Shown one piece after another: positions 11,457 through 24,179 of a DNA stretch of 64,000 bases. Each line of letters starts with the position of its first letter. Position 1 is the first letter of the stretch. The notes beneath the pieces were generated by a model. It did not search any database. It worked only from the letters and a program-made list of their open reading frames with translations, and was not told where the DNA came from. Both the position numbers and the translations under genes were made by a program. The stretch is from Antilocapra americana (Eukaryota > Chordata > Mammalia > Artiodactyla > Antilocapridae), in assembly GCA_007570785.1 (NCBI GenBank), contig ML661885.1, positions 34,839,906-34,903,905 of the forward strand, read 5' to 3'.

Positions 11457-11749
11457 TTTCTCACTTACATCAACAGGAGGGAAATTCCACATTTTGGATT
11501 TTCTTCCTCTCCCACACTGTTGGAAAATGAGGCTGCAACTTCTGCTTTTACTTTCCCTTCCCAAATTCAAGTTCATTAAAAAAAAAAAAAACTATCAACA
11601 GATATATCAGTTATTGTTTCTCACATGAAATAGGAATAATTCTTTGTAGTTTTGTTTCAAGGGAAACTCATGCTTAGAGAAGTATCACTATACTAAGTCT
11701 CCATTTTCGGGGATTATAGGAGGAGCAGGGGACCATTTGGCCTATCAAC

Positions 11750-12018
11750 CCTGAATGTTCATTAGAAGGATTGATTCTGAAGCCAAAGCTCCAATACTTT
11801 GGCCACCTGATGGGAAGGGCCAGCTCATTGGAAAAGGCCCTGATGCTAGGAAATATTGAAGGCAAAAGGAGAAGAGGGCAGCAGAAGATGAGATGGTTAG
11901 ATAGCACCACAGACTCAGTGGATATGTATTAGAGCAAACTCCTGGAGATAGTGAAGGACAGGGAAGCCTGCAGGTCATGGGGTCGCAGAGTCAGACATGA
12001 CTTAGTGGCTGAAGAATA
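11750..12018 (+). mobile_element. BovB LINE 3' end
   Basis: GAAGCCAAAGCTCCAATACT, TTGGCCACCTGATGGGAAGG, AGATGAGATGGTTAGATAGC and GTCAGACATGACTTAGTGGC are the BovB 3' region in sense. It is 5' truncated and diverged; ORFs on the opposite strand here are translations of this repeat. Confidence 0.85.
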
Positions 12019-12655
12019 AAAATGCATATGCCTCCTAGAGTGTGCATTTTCATTCCCAGTACCTAACACATTTCTTGGCACACTGTTAAGAACACAATGT
12101 CTGCTTAAGAATTTAATTTATAAGGGTACTGTAAGACCTAGCCTCTTAGCCTAGAGGTTTTCAGAGGGTTGTGATCCACTCACCAACATTCCAGTGTTAC
12201 AGCAAGCAGGCAGGTAGCTAGATGTGAGCAGAGAAATGGGGGCAGGGGCCAAGTGGCAAGAAACCAAGACTCTTGGGGGTGGGGCAGGAGTGGTGGTGGT
12301 CCATAGGCAGACAAAGGCAGGCAGGAAACTTCAGAGTGACAGGAAATCACATATTTTGGGTGATAAGGGTCTGAGAATGGTGGGGAAAGGTGGACTCCCC
12401 TGCATTCAAATGTAAGCTTTTGATCTATAAGATTAGCCTTACAGATAAGCACTGATCACTCACCAATGCCATAACACTTGTGATTTTGACTAAAGAACCA
12501 CAAAAATCCCTCCTCCCCCTTGGGAAAATGGAGCTGGGATGAAAATCCAGGAAGATAACCCCCAAACTCCTCCTTCCCCAGTGAATATTCCATCCCTTCA
12601 TTTTGCCAACTACAAATTGGTCTTTGCCAAGGGCATTTGCTGTCTGCCTCTGCAG
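12019..12655. other. Intergenic sequence, nothing assigned
   Basis: A GC-richer segment with G-rich patches (GGGGGTGGGGCAGGAGTGG) near 12275; no gene or confident repeat. Confidence 0.35.
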
Positions 12656-12659
12656 GGAT

Positions 12660-13425
12660 TGAATCTTGAGATGCTTCAGCTATTGACCTTCAACACGCCC
12701 TGAAGGGGGTCAGGGTGAAAACAGGAATGAAAGGCTTTGTGCTCCAGAAGAGCTGGTACACTGTTAGAAGACGAAGTAGAAGAATGGGTGCTCCTCTTCT
12801 GTGAAAACACCAAAATCACAACCAGCTGCTGAACCACCATTGGCAGGATGATGTTGGAACCCACCAAAATGGTACCCCATATCCAAGAAGCCCTGATAAG
12901 ATGGTGTGAAAACATTTACCTCAGCTTGGGACTGGAATCCACATGCCAAAACCCACTGCACCTGGTTTCATGAAGCTCAGGTTCTTGATGTCTCATCACA
13001 GAAAGAATTCAGTGAGTGACAAAGTGATAGATAATAAGTGGATTTATTCAGAGAGAAGCACACTCCACAGAATGTGGGCCATTGCAGAGGGTGAATACGG
13101 TGGCTGTGAAATGTGGCATAGTTTTTATAAGCTGGGTAATTTTCATATACTAATGAGTTGGAGGAAGATTCCAACTATTTTGGGGAAGTGGGGGAGATTT
13201 CCTGGATTTGCGCCACTGCCCACTCCTTGGTCTTTTAACAGTGCCTTGGAACTGTCATGGCATCTCTGGGTGTGTCATTTTACTTGCAGATTCAGGATCA
13301 AGGTCTAATCTTGTCTGCCATCTTGGATCACATTTGCTTCTAATCAGTTTATGTTATGTCCTTGAGCTATGTCATTCTTTCAAAAGTTGTGCCCTGCCCC
13401 TTTCCCTCCTGTTATAATAGCAGGG
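12660..13425 (-). mobile_element. Endogenous retrovirus LTR (ERV1-like), minus orientation
   Basis: Read on the minus strand it begins TGTTATAACAGGAGGGAAAG, has an AATAAA inside TCTCTGAATAAATCCAC (about 13040) and a U5-like block GAATTCTTTCTGTGATGAGA, a pattern typical of ruminant gammaretrovirus-type LTRs. The 12.66-12.96 kb part is a further segment of the same repeat family as I recall it, less certain. No viral gene was recognised next to it, so it is a solitary or broken copy. Confidence 0.55.
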
Positions 13426-13449
13426 GTTCAATCACATTTAATATCAAAC

Positions 13450-14330
13450 CTCATACCTGCCAGAGACACTTGGCAGGCACCAACAAAACCCTGTGCACAT
13501 CAGGACCCAGAGAAAGGTGCAATGACCCCCACAAGAGATGAACCAGATCTGCCTGTGTCTGAGGATCTCCTGTGGAGGCATTGAAGGGACTTCCCTTGTG
13601 GCTCAGACAGTAAAGCATCTGCCTACACTGTGGGAGACCTGGGTTTGATCCCTGGGTCAGGAAAATCCCTGGAGGACATGGCAACCCACTCCAGTACTCT
13701 TGCCTGGAAAATCCCATGGACAGAGGAGCCTGGAAGGCTACAGTCCATAGCGTTGCAAAGAGTCGGACACGATTGAGCCTCACTGTGGCGGCATGGGTCA
13801 GCAGTGGCCTGCTGAGGGGACAGGGCCCGTGGCTGCAGCAGCTCTGAGAGGTGCAGCATGTGGAGGCGTAAGTCCTCTTGGAGGAGGTTGCCATGAGCTC
13901 CACCATAGACCTGCCAGGTGGGCTATCCAAAACTGGAGAACAATCATACCAAAGAAGTTCTTGCATTCTTGCGCAAGTTCTAGGCCCCACTTTCCAGTTC
14001 GGGGATCTGGCACAAGGACTGAGAATCCCCAGGGAATCTGACTCTGAAGGTCAGCGGGATTTCATTACAGAACTTCCACAGGACTGAGGGAAACAAAGAC
14101 TCTTGGAGGATGCAAACAAAATCTATTCCAAGGAGAGAGGAGCAGGGACCCTAGAAGGCCGAACAGGTCTTTAGATAGGCATTTTCAGGAACTAATTTTA
14201 TGAGCCCAATCCTTCTATCTTCTCATAACTAGAAAGCACTAAATTCCTTCATGGTGACACCAGCTCATGACTAGCAGAGAACCTTTTTGTAAAGATAAGC
14301 ATTTTACTGCATGAACGCACCCTTTAACAA
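13450..14330 (+). mobile_element. Retroelement-derived segment interrupted by a Bov-tA
   Basis: TGTGCACATCAGGACCCAGA ... CCCCCACAAGAGATGAACC, then after the SINE CAGTGGCCTGCTGAGGGGAC and AATCCCCAGGGAATCTGACT ... CAGAACTTCCACAGGACTG. These strings recur in ruminant genomes next to LTR/L1 sequence. The exact family is not assigned. Confidence 0.4.
13582..13783 (+). mobile_element. Bov-tA-type SINE with target-site duplication
   Basis: GGGACTTCCCTTGTGGCTCA head to GTCGGACACGATTGAGCC. It is flanked by TGTGGAGGCAT (13571-13581) and TGTGGCGGCAT (13784-13794), an 11-base duplication with one mismatch. Confidence 0.92.
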
Positions 14331-14640
14331 AATCACATATATTGGCCCCTACACACCCCCCCCCCCACCACCCACCACACACCCCTCTCTGGAGCAGTTC
14401 CTCATAGATATCTGAGGTGCTGTCTCCTGGGCTGCAATCCTCATTTTACCCCAAATAAAACTTAACTTTACCTTTTCACGCTGGGTTATCTTTTAAAAAT
14501 CAACCATTTGTAGACACCCAGCTCACCAGACTGCCTGCTCTTTCTTTCAAAGTGTATCTGTGCTTAAGTAAACTTTCATTTTACTTTAACCTGCTTTGTC
14601 TCCGAATTCTTTCATAATGAAGAAAAACCTTAAAACTCAT
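14331..14640 (+). mobile_element. ERV LTR R/U5-like fragments
   Basis: TCTGGAGCAGTTCCTCATAG, GAGGTGCTGTCTCCTGGGCT and CCCCAAATAAAACTTAACTT look like the poly(A)-signal region of a gammaretrovirus-type LTR in sense. GTGCTTAAGTAAACTTTCAT ... GTCTCCGAATTCTTTC is a second LTR-like piece. A C-rich run lies at about 14356-14368. No coding remains seen. Confidence 0.5.
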
Positions 14641-15105
14641 TGGGAATACTAACAAGGATTATCTCATGGCACTGTGTGCCCAGATTTGGGGAGCACCCCT
14701 GTCTCTTCACATATAAACAACTTGTCTCTAACAGAACAACATCGCATTGACTTTTTGACCAAGAAATTCCAGTACCTGCAAGCAACTAGACCCCACTTTT
14801 GGTAATAGGATATACTTTTATCCCTGATCTACTGAGACAGAGAAAAAAAATCTTCAAGTCAGTCACTTTTTCTTTTGGAAAGAAACCAGCCTGATTTAGC
14901 TCATAAGCAGTTACTGCTTACCTCTGATGAGGAGGAAAAGTTAGTGCATACTCTTCGAAGCTCTGAATTGTTTGCTTCAACATCTCAGGGAACAGAGAAT
15001 TTCAGAGGTGCTACTTAAAGGCTGATCTGCCTTCCAAGGACATCAGCAACACCTGTTGCTTGTTAGAAATGCAAATAAGGAGCAGCTTTAGCACTGCAGA
15101 GTTTT
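14641..15105. other. Intergenic sequence, nothing assigned
   Basis: Possibly more LTR-derived sequence at its left edge; no gene seen. Confidence 0.3.
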
Positions 15106-15107
15106 CA

Positions 15108-15262
15108 AATTTCAGCATGCTGAAAACTCACCTGGAAAGCTTGCTAAGGATCCCTGGGTGCACCCCAGAGATTTTAGGTCTGGGATGGGGCCCAAGAATT
15201 GGCTTTTCTAACAAGTTCCAAAGACTATGGCTGTTATTCTTTAGACCACATTAGAGAGTAAC
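15108..15262 (+). mobile_element. MER5-type (hAT-Charlie) DNA transposon fragment
   Basis: CTCACCTGGAAAGCTTGCTA, CACCCCAGAGATTTTAGGTC and GGGGCCCAAGAATTGGC are MER5 hallmarks. Confidence 0.65.
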
Positions 15263-15739
15263 AGGGACAATTTGTCACTTTTTCAGGTTTTAACCTTTAT
15301 TTTCTGACATAAAGCTCAGCTGCTTTCAGTTGTAGGTAACAGAAACTGGTTTAAATAACAAAGGGAATTTATTTCCTCATACAAAGTGTAGTTAAGAGGT
15401 TGGAGGGCTTCAGCTGTTGCCAATTATGTTGCCAACTACCTGGTTCTCTACAAGTAAATGACCTCTTTCTAAATATAACTGAGAACCGTGAAGCTACCAT
15501 GTGTGGCCATACACACCAACTTATCACTGCTCCTCACATTTATCTTCAGTCTTACCGATAGAGCATTTTTAGCACATTTTAGGGCTTCAATAAAAAATGT
15601 TAAATCTCTGTCCTTCCTCCTCCTTTGAGGATGTCTATTATTTCCAACCAAAACAATTTTTTCCCTCCATTTTCACATTTTGCCACATCAGAATAACTCC
15701 TATGTGCTGGGTAGAGTGTGAAGAACAGACACACATGGT

Positions 15740-15767
15740 CCTTTTTTTTTAAAAAAAAAAAAAAAAG
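15740..15767. repeat. T-run followed by A-run
   Basis: About ten T residues directly followed by about 16 A residues, a low-complexity palindrome-like tract. Confidence 0.9.
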
Positions 15768-15874
15768 CTTTAAAGTCTATCTCAGATGACTTTCTAAGTT
15801 TTCTTCACCCTCTCCCCAAACCGGCTTAGGAATCTTTGCTACCCCAGCCTTTCCTCTTACACAATTATCACAAT

Positions 15875-16078
15875 GGACTTCCCTGGTTGCTCAGATGGTA
15901 AAGCGTCTGCCTACAATATGGAGATCCAGGTTCAATCCCTGGGTCGGAAAGATCTCCTGAAGAAGGAAATGGCAAACCACTCTGGTACTCTTGCCTGGAA
16001 AATTCCATGGACGGAGAAGCCTGGTAGGCTACAGTCCATGGGGTCACAAAGAGTTGCACACAACTGAGCAACTTCACT
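15875..16078 (+). mobile_element. Bov-tA-type SINE
   Basis: GGACTTCCCTGGTTGCTCAG, TTCAATCCCTGGGTCGGAAA, GGCTACAGTCCATGGGGTCA; low divergence. Confidence 0.92.
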
Positions 16079-16885
16079 AATTGTTTATGTATACTAAATG
16101 CTGTGTATATAAAAAATATGAACACGTATAAAGTAGGCTCCATCATGTGGAAATGTTATCTGAAAACTCGGTTTGCTATAAGATACAAGATACATCCAAG
16201 CCAAACTGCACAAGACTTACTACTTGCTCTAAGTAAGGAGAACACCAGGGATCTTTTCCAAAACAGTGTCTCTCTGAACAGCAAAACTGGGGAACTTTAA
16301 GCTATTGGTACAGGCATATTCATGAAGGGGCCTGGGTGGTAGGCAGAGTTCAAACTTCAGTTGACTAATAACATGACGGTCAGAAAAGGTCAACATCATT
16401 ATCCCTTAGATTCCAGTTGATCTGGTTGTTGGGATTTAAGTTTTGCAAACCAGCTCAAGACAGTGCTTCAGGCTAGCCTTAACCATTGACAGAGACCTAG
16501 CAGTCTTTACAACTGCTATCTTAGCTCTTGTTATTTCTTGCCTGGTAATGGCTTTGTTTCCAAACTTTTTTGTTCCCTTAAATCCATTTATTACTGAGAT
16601 CTGTTCAAGGTCAAACACTGTGGCCAGGCTTGATCACAAAATAGCTTAGGCCAAATATGGCTTATGTCAAGAAGGCCATGCCTGGTTCTTTTTCTCCCTA
16701 CCCCATCTGCTAAGAGAAAGAGATAAGTGAGGGAAAATGACAATGTGGCTATAAAGGCCATGGGTTATTGCAATATGGATCAGGGTCTGCTCAACTGATC
16801 TTGGTAGGATACTCTCATTTTAAAATATGAAACATATTTGGTAATGAACATTGAGGAGACAAAAATCCCATATAAGAAATATTAT
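16079..16885. other. Intergenic sequence, nothing assigned
   Basis: Two short overlapping opposite-strand ORFs at about 16436-16649 have no recognisable motif and are taken as chance. Confidence 0.35.
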
Positions 16886-16886
16886 A

Positions 16887-17152
16887 GACTTCCCCAATGG
16901 CTCAGTGGTAAAGAATCTGCCTGCCGATATGGAGTACATGGGTTTGACCCTTGGTCTAGAAAGATTCCACATGCTACAGAGACTCAGCCACAACTACTGA
17001 GTCCCTGTGCTCTAACTACTGAAGCCTCTGAGCTTTAGAGGTCATGCTCTGAAATAAGAGAAGCCACTGCAACAAGCCTGTGTCCCACAACTGAAGCCCA
17101 GGAACAGAACAGCAATGAAGACCCAGAACAACCAAAATTAAATTTAGAAAAA
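16887..17152 (+). mobile_element. CHR-type tRNA-Glu SINE
   Basis: GACTTCCCCAATGGCTCAGT head, TTTGACCCTTGGTCTAGAAA, then the CHR tail (GCCACAACTACTGAGTCCCT, ATGAAGACCCAGAACAACCA) and A-rich end. Confidence 0.83.
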
Positions 17153-17644
17153 AGTTCCCATCCATTTTAAAAGGAGAAGTCACATTTCATTAAACCCAAA
17201 TCTTAAAATATCTGATGGTGTCTTAAAAAATCATAACATTATTTTATAATACTACTCTCCTGCCTTGGAATAGTTAACTGCATTGTTATTTCTCCATGTA
17301 GGCAAAAAGAAAAGAAAAAGCCATGAAGTCCTGAACGGACATGTCTTAACTTGAATAAATCCTCCTTAGAGTACAGAGTTGATTTACAACTCCATTTAAG
17401 CTATCTGTTACATGGATGGTCTTTTTCAGCCTGGTAAAGCCTTGTCAAAGAAAAGAAAAAATTTCCAATCCTAAAATTTCCTTTCAAGGTACAACTCAAA
17501 CATTATGAAAACACAAATACCTAACACATTGTGTACTATTTTTAATTGTAAAATAATGCAGTAATACATATAGGAAAATGGTTGAAAAAAGCATGGTACC
17601 TCCATATGGATGCAGCTCTAAAGAAATAAGTAAAAGGTAGGGTG

Positions 17645-18190
17645 GGGGGAGATGAAGATGGCAGAATAGAAAGCTGAGCTCACCTCCACCCCAGGAACGC
17701 ATCAAAAGCACACATGGAGCAACTCTTTCTGAAAACAAACTGGAGACTGGTAGAAAGGCTATTCTACAACCAAGGTTCTAAAGAAAGATCCACACAGAGT
17801 CAGGTAGGAAGGGAAAAGAAGCTGTCATGTCAAGAGCTGCACCCTGAGCAGGGAACACACAGGGGAGGGGAAAAGTCACAGGCTCGGGGATCCTAGCTGG
17901 GGACTGAGGGCTTGAAACACGCCCCCAGAACTGGAGTCCAATGCTGGGAAGGCGAGTCCTCTCACGTGACTTAATCAGAGGGGTGTAAGAACTGAGACTC
18001 TGCTAGTGAAACCTGCTTACTCCCAGGAACAAAGGCAGAGGAAGCAGACTGGAAACACCCAAGGCTCTGGCTGGTTCTGTAACCACTCAAGTGCATGCCC
18101 TGGCCCACGATGGGCACCTGCATCAGCCCCTCTTGCTCTGGTGCAACTGCTGCTAGTAATGTCATGCCAGCAGCAACAAGCAAAGTATAT
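17645..18190 (+). mobile_element. L1 5'-UTR-like segment
   Basis: GATGAAGATGGCAGAATAGA ... CCAGGAACGCATC resembles the 5' start of many mammalian L1s, followed by GC-rich 5'-UTR-like sequence. No ORF1 or ORF2 was seen after it. Family not fixed. Confidence 0.5.
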
Positions 18191-19504
18191 TCAATGTTCA
18201 AAATATCATTCTCCTTAAGAGGAAACACATCTAACTGGAAGAAATGGCTGATTTTAGGATTGGGTTACAGAAAGTACAGATAAGTCTGAAACAAAAGCAA
18301 GCAAGTGCTCAAGAAAATGGAGAAACACACAGAAGTCAGTATGATGGGCTCCCACTGGTTAAATCTAGGACAGAGATAGATTATTTGATGCACTGAATTG
18401 AAAAAAGCAAAGAACAAACCCAGCAGTCCATCTCCTCTCATTCTGCCTCATGTCTGGAAATTCTTTTCCAATTAGCACACAAACCATGACAATAATTACA
18501 TAATTTTCAAATGATGGAGAAACAAAAGTTCTTCCTTACAGTAGACCCTAACAAATAGATGTGCTGGGAATAAAAGAAATAGAAAAATCATCATTTTGCA
18601 ATCTTTCAGTAATTCAGGCAAGAAATGTTTAATTGATACCAAACACAGTGACAATTTGGTGAAGGATAGTGTATCTATGATATCAAAGTATCTCCCTATG
18701 TATTTCTTATTCATTACAAAGGAAAAAATTGATAGTAGTGGAGAAACATGGTGGATACTATTTTAATAAAAGTATCACCAGTAAAGGATAAACATACATT
18801 ATGTACATACTAATATGAAACAGAAGACACATCAATTCTGTTTTCCTGCCCAAAATGTATAATCTAAATACAGAAAAAATACATAAAAAATCCATATTGA
18901 AGGATAGTCAACAATCCTGAGTATCAATCAACAAAAACATCACTGTCATAAAACAGAAAGAATGACCAATGAGCTTTCCCAAGTTAAAGCAGATCAAAAA
19001 GAACAACTGAATGCAATACAGAATCTTGAATTAGATTATGGATCAGGAAAAACAGTGCTTTAAAAGACATTATTAGGACCATTGGTGAAATTAAAAAAAT
19101 GAATTTTTTATTAAATAATATTATTGGATTATGTTAAACTTCCTGAATTCAATCACTTACTATGGTTATTAAAAATGATATCCTTGTTCTTAGGAGATGC
19201 AAGCAAACATTTACATTAAGTTTAACAGAATTAGACTTAGTAAAAAAGGTGAGTCAGGGAAGTACATGGAGGGCGCAGGGAAATGACTGGGAGAAGAGAA
19301 GGCAAGCAAGTAGCTCTTTTGTAAACATGCTAGTACCTGTATTTTGGTAAACAAATATAAACATTACTGTTGGGTACATACAAGGAATAAAATTTGCTGC
19401 CCAAAGTTAGCTTTGTTTATTACAATATTGGCAAAAAATGTTTTCCAAAGTTACCTCACTTCACTTGATAGGTTTTATTGGCTAATTTAACACTCTTGCA
19501 CGTT
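18191..19504. other. Old repeat-like intergenic sequence, class not assigned
   Basis: Blocks such as CAGATCAAAAAGAACAACTG, TAAAAGACATTATTAGGACC and GATATCCTTGTTCTTAGGAG look like an ancient interspersed repeat 3' region, but I cannot name the family. No gene. Confidence 0.35.
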
Positions 19505-19700
19505 TATGCTGTTACTTAGTTGTGTCTGACACTTTGACTCCAAGTCATGTGGAGTCATATAGCCCGCCATGATCCTCTGTCCATGGCATTTCTCAGGCAA
19601 GAATACTGGAGCGGGTTGCAATTTCCTTCTCCAGGGGACCTTCATGACCCAAGGACCAAACTGGCGTCTCCTGTAGCTCCAGAACTGGCAACTGACAAAG
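19505..19700 (-). mobile_element. Bov-tA-type SINE, antisense, 5' part degraded
   Basis: CTTAGTTGTGTCTGACACTT, GATCCTCTGTCCATGGCATT, GAATACTGGAGCGGGTTGCA, reverse orientation. Confidence 0.83.
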
Positions 19701-19734
19701 TCTGTCTTTTTTTTTTGATTCATAGTCATTTATA

Positions 19735-21450
19735 TATTGTGTATACGAGGCCTTCATTTGATTTGTGTATTACAAAAACCAACTATTGATTGCCTTTTCA
19801 TTTTTAATGCTTTCTTTTGATGAAAAGCTCTTAAAATTTTAATGTAGTATAATTTATCAATTTTCCCTTTACTGCTTTTCTGCCCAATGTATGTGTATCC
19901 TAAAGTCATGATGATTATTCTCCAATATCCCTTACACTCTTCAAATTAAAAGCATTATTATTATTTTAGCATTCACACTATAACTTGTAACTTTTGCATG
20001 CAGTATGAGATGGGTCAAGATTTGGTATTCCATACTGATATCCCATTAAACCGGCACCATTTACTGAAAAAACCTTTCTCTTCACTGAGCAGCTGTGTCA
20101 GTTTTTTAAAAAATCAGTTTGTTTCTAGACTCTTTAACTTTGATTCGTTCTTTAGTATATCCTTTGACCAATACTACATTATTTTAATCATCTTTTTAAT
20201 AGATCATGAATATCTGGTATTTAAGACCACAGTCCACTCTCCAGTGTTGCTTTTACATTTCCATGTTAAATCCCAGAATAGCTTAATTTCCACAAATTCT
20301 GGCTGAAATTTTCACTGCCAATACAGATTGGTTTTAGAGAAATAACTTCCTTCAATTTTGTCTTCAGATCATCAGTATGGTCCCTAATGGTATATACTTC
20401 CCACTTATATCTTTATCTTTTTGTTATATATCTGATACTTTCAATGGCATTACAAAATGACAGTATTTCAAATTTCATTTTCTAACTGCTGGTTTAGAAA
20501 GAATAAAAAAGGTTTTTATATTTTTCTTTTTTTAATATTGAACTTGTCTTTAGTGATCCTACTAAATCAACTAGGTTCAACAGTTGCATCTTTTTGGAAA
20601 TGTCTATGCACACAATTATGTCATACACAAATGACACATCTTTCATTCCCAATCCTTATGCCTTTTCTTCTTGCTTTACTGAAATGGTTGGTACTTCCAA
20701 GATAATGCTAAACAGAAGTGGTGAAAGCAGTCATTACTGTCAGGTTTCCTATTTCTGGGAGGAAACTTTCAATAATTGACCATTATAGATGATGATTCCT
20801 GCACATTTTTCAAGGATAATCTTTTTTTATCAGGTTGAGATCATCTTTTCCTAATTGGCTAAGTATTTTTATTAATTATAAACAGGGACTGAAGTTGATC
20901 AAATGTTTTTTATGCTTCCACAGAGATGATCATGGAAGAGACTGAAGTCCTCTTTTTTCTTAGCAGCCTGGAAGAGTTCATATAAAACTGATCATTTTAT
21001 TTTCCTTTAAAAACTTAAAAGCATTACCCAGTAGAAACATACATACAAGCCTGAGACTTTTGTGGGAAGGACTTTTTTTTTAAATTAAGAGATTCAATTT
21101 CTTTAATACAAAAAATGTATTTCTTCACAGGGTCAGTTTTAATAAATTATTCCAAAACATTTTTCCATTTCACCTACATTGTCAGGTTTATTGACGCAAA
21201 GTTCTTCACAATATCCTATCTTTTTATGGTCTGATGGCCCCAGTGATGCAGCCATTTAAATTCTTCTTAACAGTGATTTGTCTTTTTCTTAATCTTGCTG
21301 GAGGTTCACAATTTTACTATTCTGAGATTTTGTTTTGTATGCTTGTTCTAAATTTTTTGCTTATATCTTTACTTTGTCCTACCTTCTATTTTCATTAGGT
21401 TCAATTTGTTGTTGTTTTTCTAGCTGCTTGAGATGAAAGCTTAGAGCCTT
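19735..21450 (-). mobile_element. Ancient L1 fragment, antisense
   Basis: AACAGAAGTGGTGAAAGCAG (about 20709), ATCAGGTTGAGATCATCTTT, TTGATCAAATGTTTTTTATG and nearby blocks follow mammalian L1 ORF2 read in reverse. 19.8-20.3 kb resembles the same element further toward its 3' side. The frame is broken many times. Confidence 0.55.
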
Positions 21451-22420
21451 TTCTTCAGCTTGTCCCTTGATATTATTATACCCCCAAATTTATCTCAAGA
21501 ATTTTCTTTTCACTCAGTCTATAATTTCCAAAGACATATCATACATGGATTGTGGCTTCAATAACTACCTATATGATGTTGATTTAAAAATCTTTTTATC
21601 TATCAGAACAGAATAATAATCCCCACTTCCCCAATCTGCTTTTTAGTTTCTCATGTTATATTATAATAAGGTTCACAACTAACCTAACTTCCCCATCTGC
21701 TGACTGTTTCTATTCTTTGTAGATTACCCATACCAATGAATAATGTACTCCATTCCTAAATTGAAAACCTGACAGCTATCCTTAACTTTTTCTGACATCC
21801 AACTAATAACCGGATCTTGTTAACCCTAATTCCTCAATCTCTTTCAAATCCACACCTCCCTTTTTATCATCATCGCTACTCTTCTTATTCAGCCCTCATA
21901 ATTGTTTCTCCTGACTTCTCAACAGGCTTGTTTATTGGCCTCCTTGTTTCTATTTTTTCTCTCTACTAATAATTTTTCACAGATATCTCTTTAAAGCAGA
22001 AATTTGATCATGTCATTCTTGTACTCAAATTTTCTTAACTGCGTCTGTGAGATAAATAAAAATAAGTTTCTTGACATTGCACCAAAACAAAGCTCTTTAT
22101 GAAATTAGTCTTACCTTGCTATGCACTCTCCACTAAAAAAAGAAAAAAAAAAGTGACATAATTAAAAAATAACAAACACTCTTAACATGAGCTTCTCACA
22201 TGCCAAGTACCTTGTTACATCCCCATTTTCTAAACTGTAGTGTTCCCTCCACTTAAAATTCATCCCTCCATCATTATTACTATTACCACCACCACCACCA
22301 GTTTATAGAACATTTTTCACATGTAAAAGACAGTAGTACGGTTAATCAAAAACTTCTTAAATAGAAAATAACTTGATTATCCAATAAATACAAATTCAAA
22401 TTTATATTTATGTATTTAAT
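21451..22420. other. Intergenic sequence between L1 remnant and OXR1 3' end
   Basis: Old-repeat-like blocks around 21800-22100 (AGCAGAAATTTGATCATGTC) but no confident family; a (CCA/ACC)n run lies at 22285-22301. Confidence 0.35.
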
Positions 22421-24179
22421 TTTATTTGCTATACACCACTATGACCTTATTGTAACTGAAATCCAATACAGGATTTTTTTTTTATGATCAGTCAACTCCA
22501 CAAAGACAATAATACTGCTGTGGAAGACCAAAGGGGGGAAAACTGATATATTTATTTACAGTTCCCTATATTGTAAACATTTAATCTATACACTGTTAGT
22601 AACTTTTAATGAGAGCTTTACATAGACAAAGAAATGATGTCCTGCATTTCTATTCATATTAAGCAATAGCATATTAAATAGAGTATCAGATTTTCTTTTT
22701 CATTAGCATTATGCTTTCTTTAGATATTATCTAAATTTTCAAAAGATCTAAATATATTCAAGTACTATACAACTAAAACTACTTAGGCCAACATATTTGG
22801 CTTATAATTTCATTTTTAGAATAATTTAAAGTGCTATAAGCAACCTGGCAATCAACACTTTCTATAAGAACAAAACTACCTTTAAACATTAATTTACAAG
22901 ATAATATACAATGTTTATCTGGAATAGCTGAAATTTCAGCACAAGGTCACTGTCACATGTATAACAGCAGGATTCTTTTTCTTTGCATAACATGAAGCTT
23001 TGAAATTAACTGATGAATTATTGCCATAATGGCTTATTATTGGCTTCCTACAAAAGAGGATAAGAACTACTGATATATTCTATCTCTTCTTTTTTTTTTT
23101 TTGAGGTCACTTGACAGTAAGTCTGCATATTCAACAAGTCTACTGAGTTACAATATCTACTATAATCATTGCCCTTTTGTAACAGCAAATGCTAATGGTA
23201 ATAACATATGCCACTCAAAAAAAAAAATCACAAGTTTTTTTTTTTCCCTTTTGAATAGGAACCTATATTTTGGGAGCTGGTGTGCAACAAGGCTAAAACA
23301 ACAGAACTATAAAACAGTTTACCTGACACAATATGTTGACGAAATATGCATCTGTTTCATAGTTTTTTAGTTATGATAATGCCCTGCTAAGCTACAAATA
23401 TGTAAATAGATATTTTCTTGCTTGATATATTAAATCCAGTAGAATCATCAAGTTCTCATTCTCCTTTGTCATTTTATAACTCTTCATCAGACAATTTAAT
23501 GATGAAAGCATATGCCCAAACCTGAAGACCATGTGCACTGTGGTCTATTACAATCAGAATTCTCCTCAAATTTCATTTTTATTAAAATGAAATTGAGAAT
23601 ACAGGCAAAATTAATAAAGAGAATGCAGTAGTGTGAATTAAAACTAGAACTCAGTGATCTATGAAGTACGTGTTGTTTTGGCATGTGTTTTTTCCTAAGA
23701 GTAACTAGGTTAAGCATGTCCAATAGTCATTTGTACCAATCTCACAGATAACGGCAGTATTATATATTCATTCCCTCGATATCTCAAGTCAGATTACTTT
23801 AGTAAAACAATCAATATAGTTTAAAAAATAATAAACTAAGATAGGTTCAACAAAAGAGCACCATCCTAGTAGGAGACTGAGAAAACATGAATTATAGATG
23901 AGGTGGTCACTATGATCAAAATGCTACCAAAATTTTGACAAAACCTAAGCTGTTATGTTCCATGGACCCATGCCATGGTATAAATCTAAAAACCTCTGGG
24001 ACAGAAACATGATTTTAAAAATAAATTTCAAAATTATAGCTATAATAAATGGTGATATGAACTAATTTTAAAACATGAGCTACATGTTACATTGTATTGC
24101 TTCTTGAACTTTCCAAACAATGCTTGTGTGTCCATGTCAGGTTTGGGCCATTATCCTGCTAAGACAGAGAGCATTATAT
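22421..24179 (-). other. OXR1: OXR1 probable 3' UTR
   Basis: About 1.7 kb after the stop codon holds no recognisable ruminant SINE or LINE, consistent with an exonic UTR. Candidate AATAAA signals on the minus strand read at 23583-23578 (0.6 kb after the stop), 22556-22551 (1.63 kb) and 22426-22421 (1.75 kb). The 22556 site is followed downstream by a stretch with GT/T-rich patches. AT-rich sequence makes chance AATAAA matches frequent, so the true end or ends are uncertain. Confidence 0.45.
22551..22556 (-). promoter_or_regulatory. OXR1: Candidate OXR1 polyadenylation signal (AATAAA)
   Basis: AATAAA on the minus strand lies 1.63 kb after the stop codon, with T- and GT-rich patches downstream (GTCTTCC, TGTCTTTGTGG). 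Alternatives are at 23578-23583 and 22421-22426. Confidence 0.35.

Noticed and set aside
13451..13990. 179-codon minus-strand ORF
   Set aside because: It translates through an antisense Bov-tA and retroelement-derived sequence; no gene homology.
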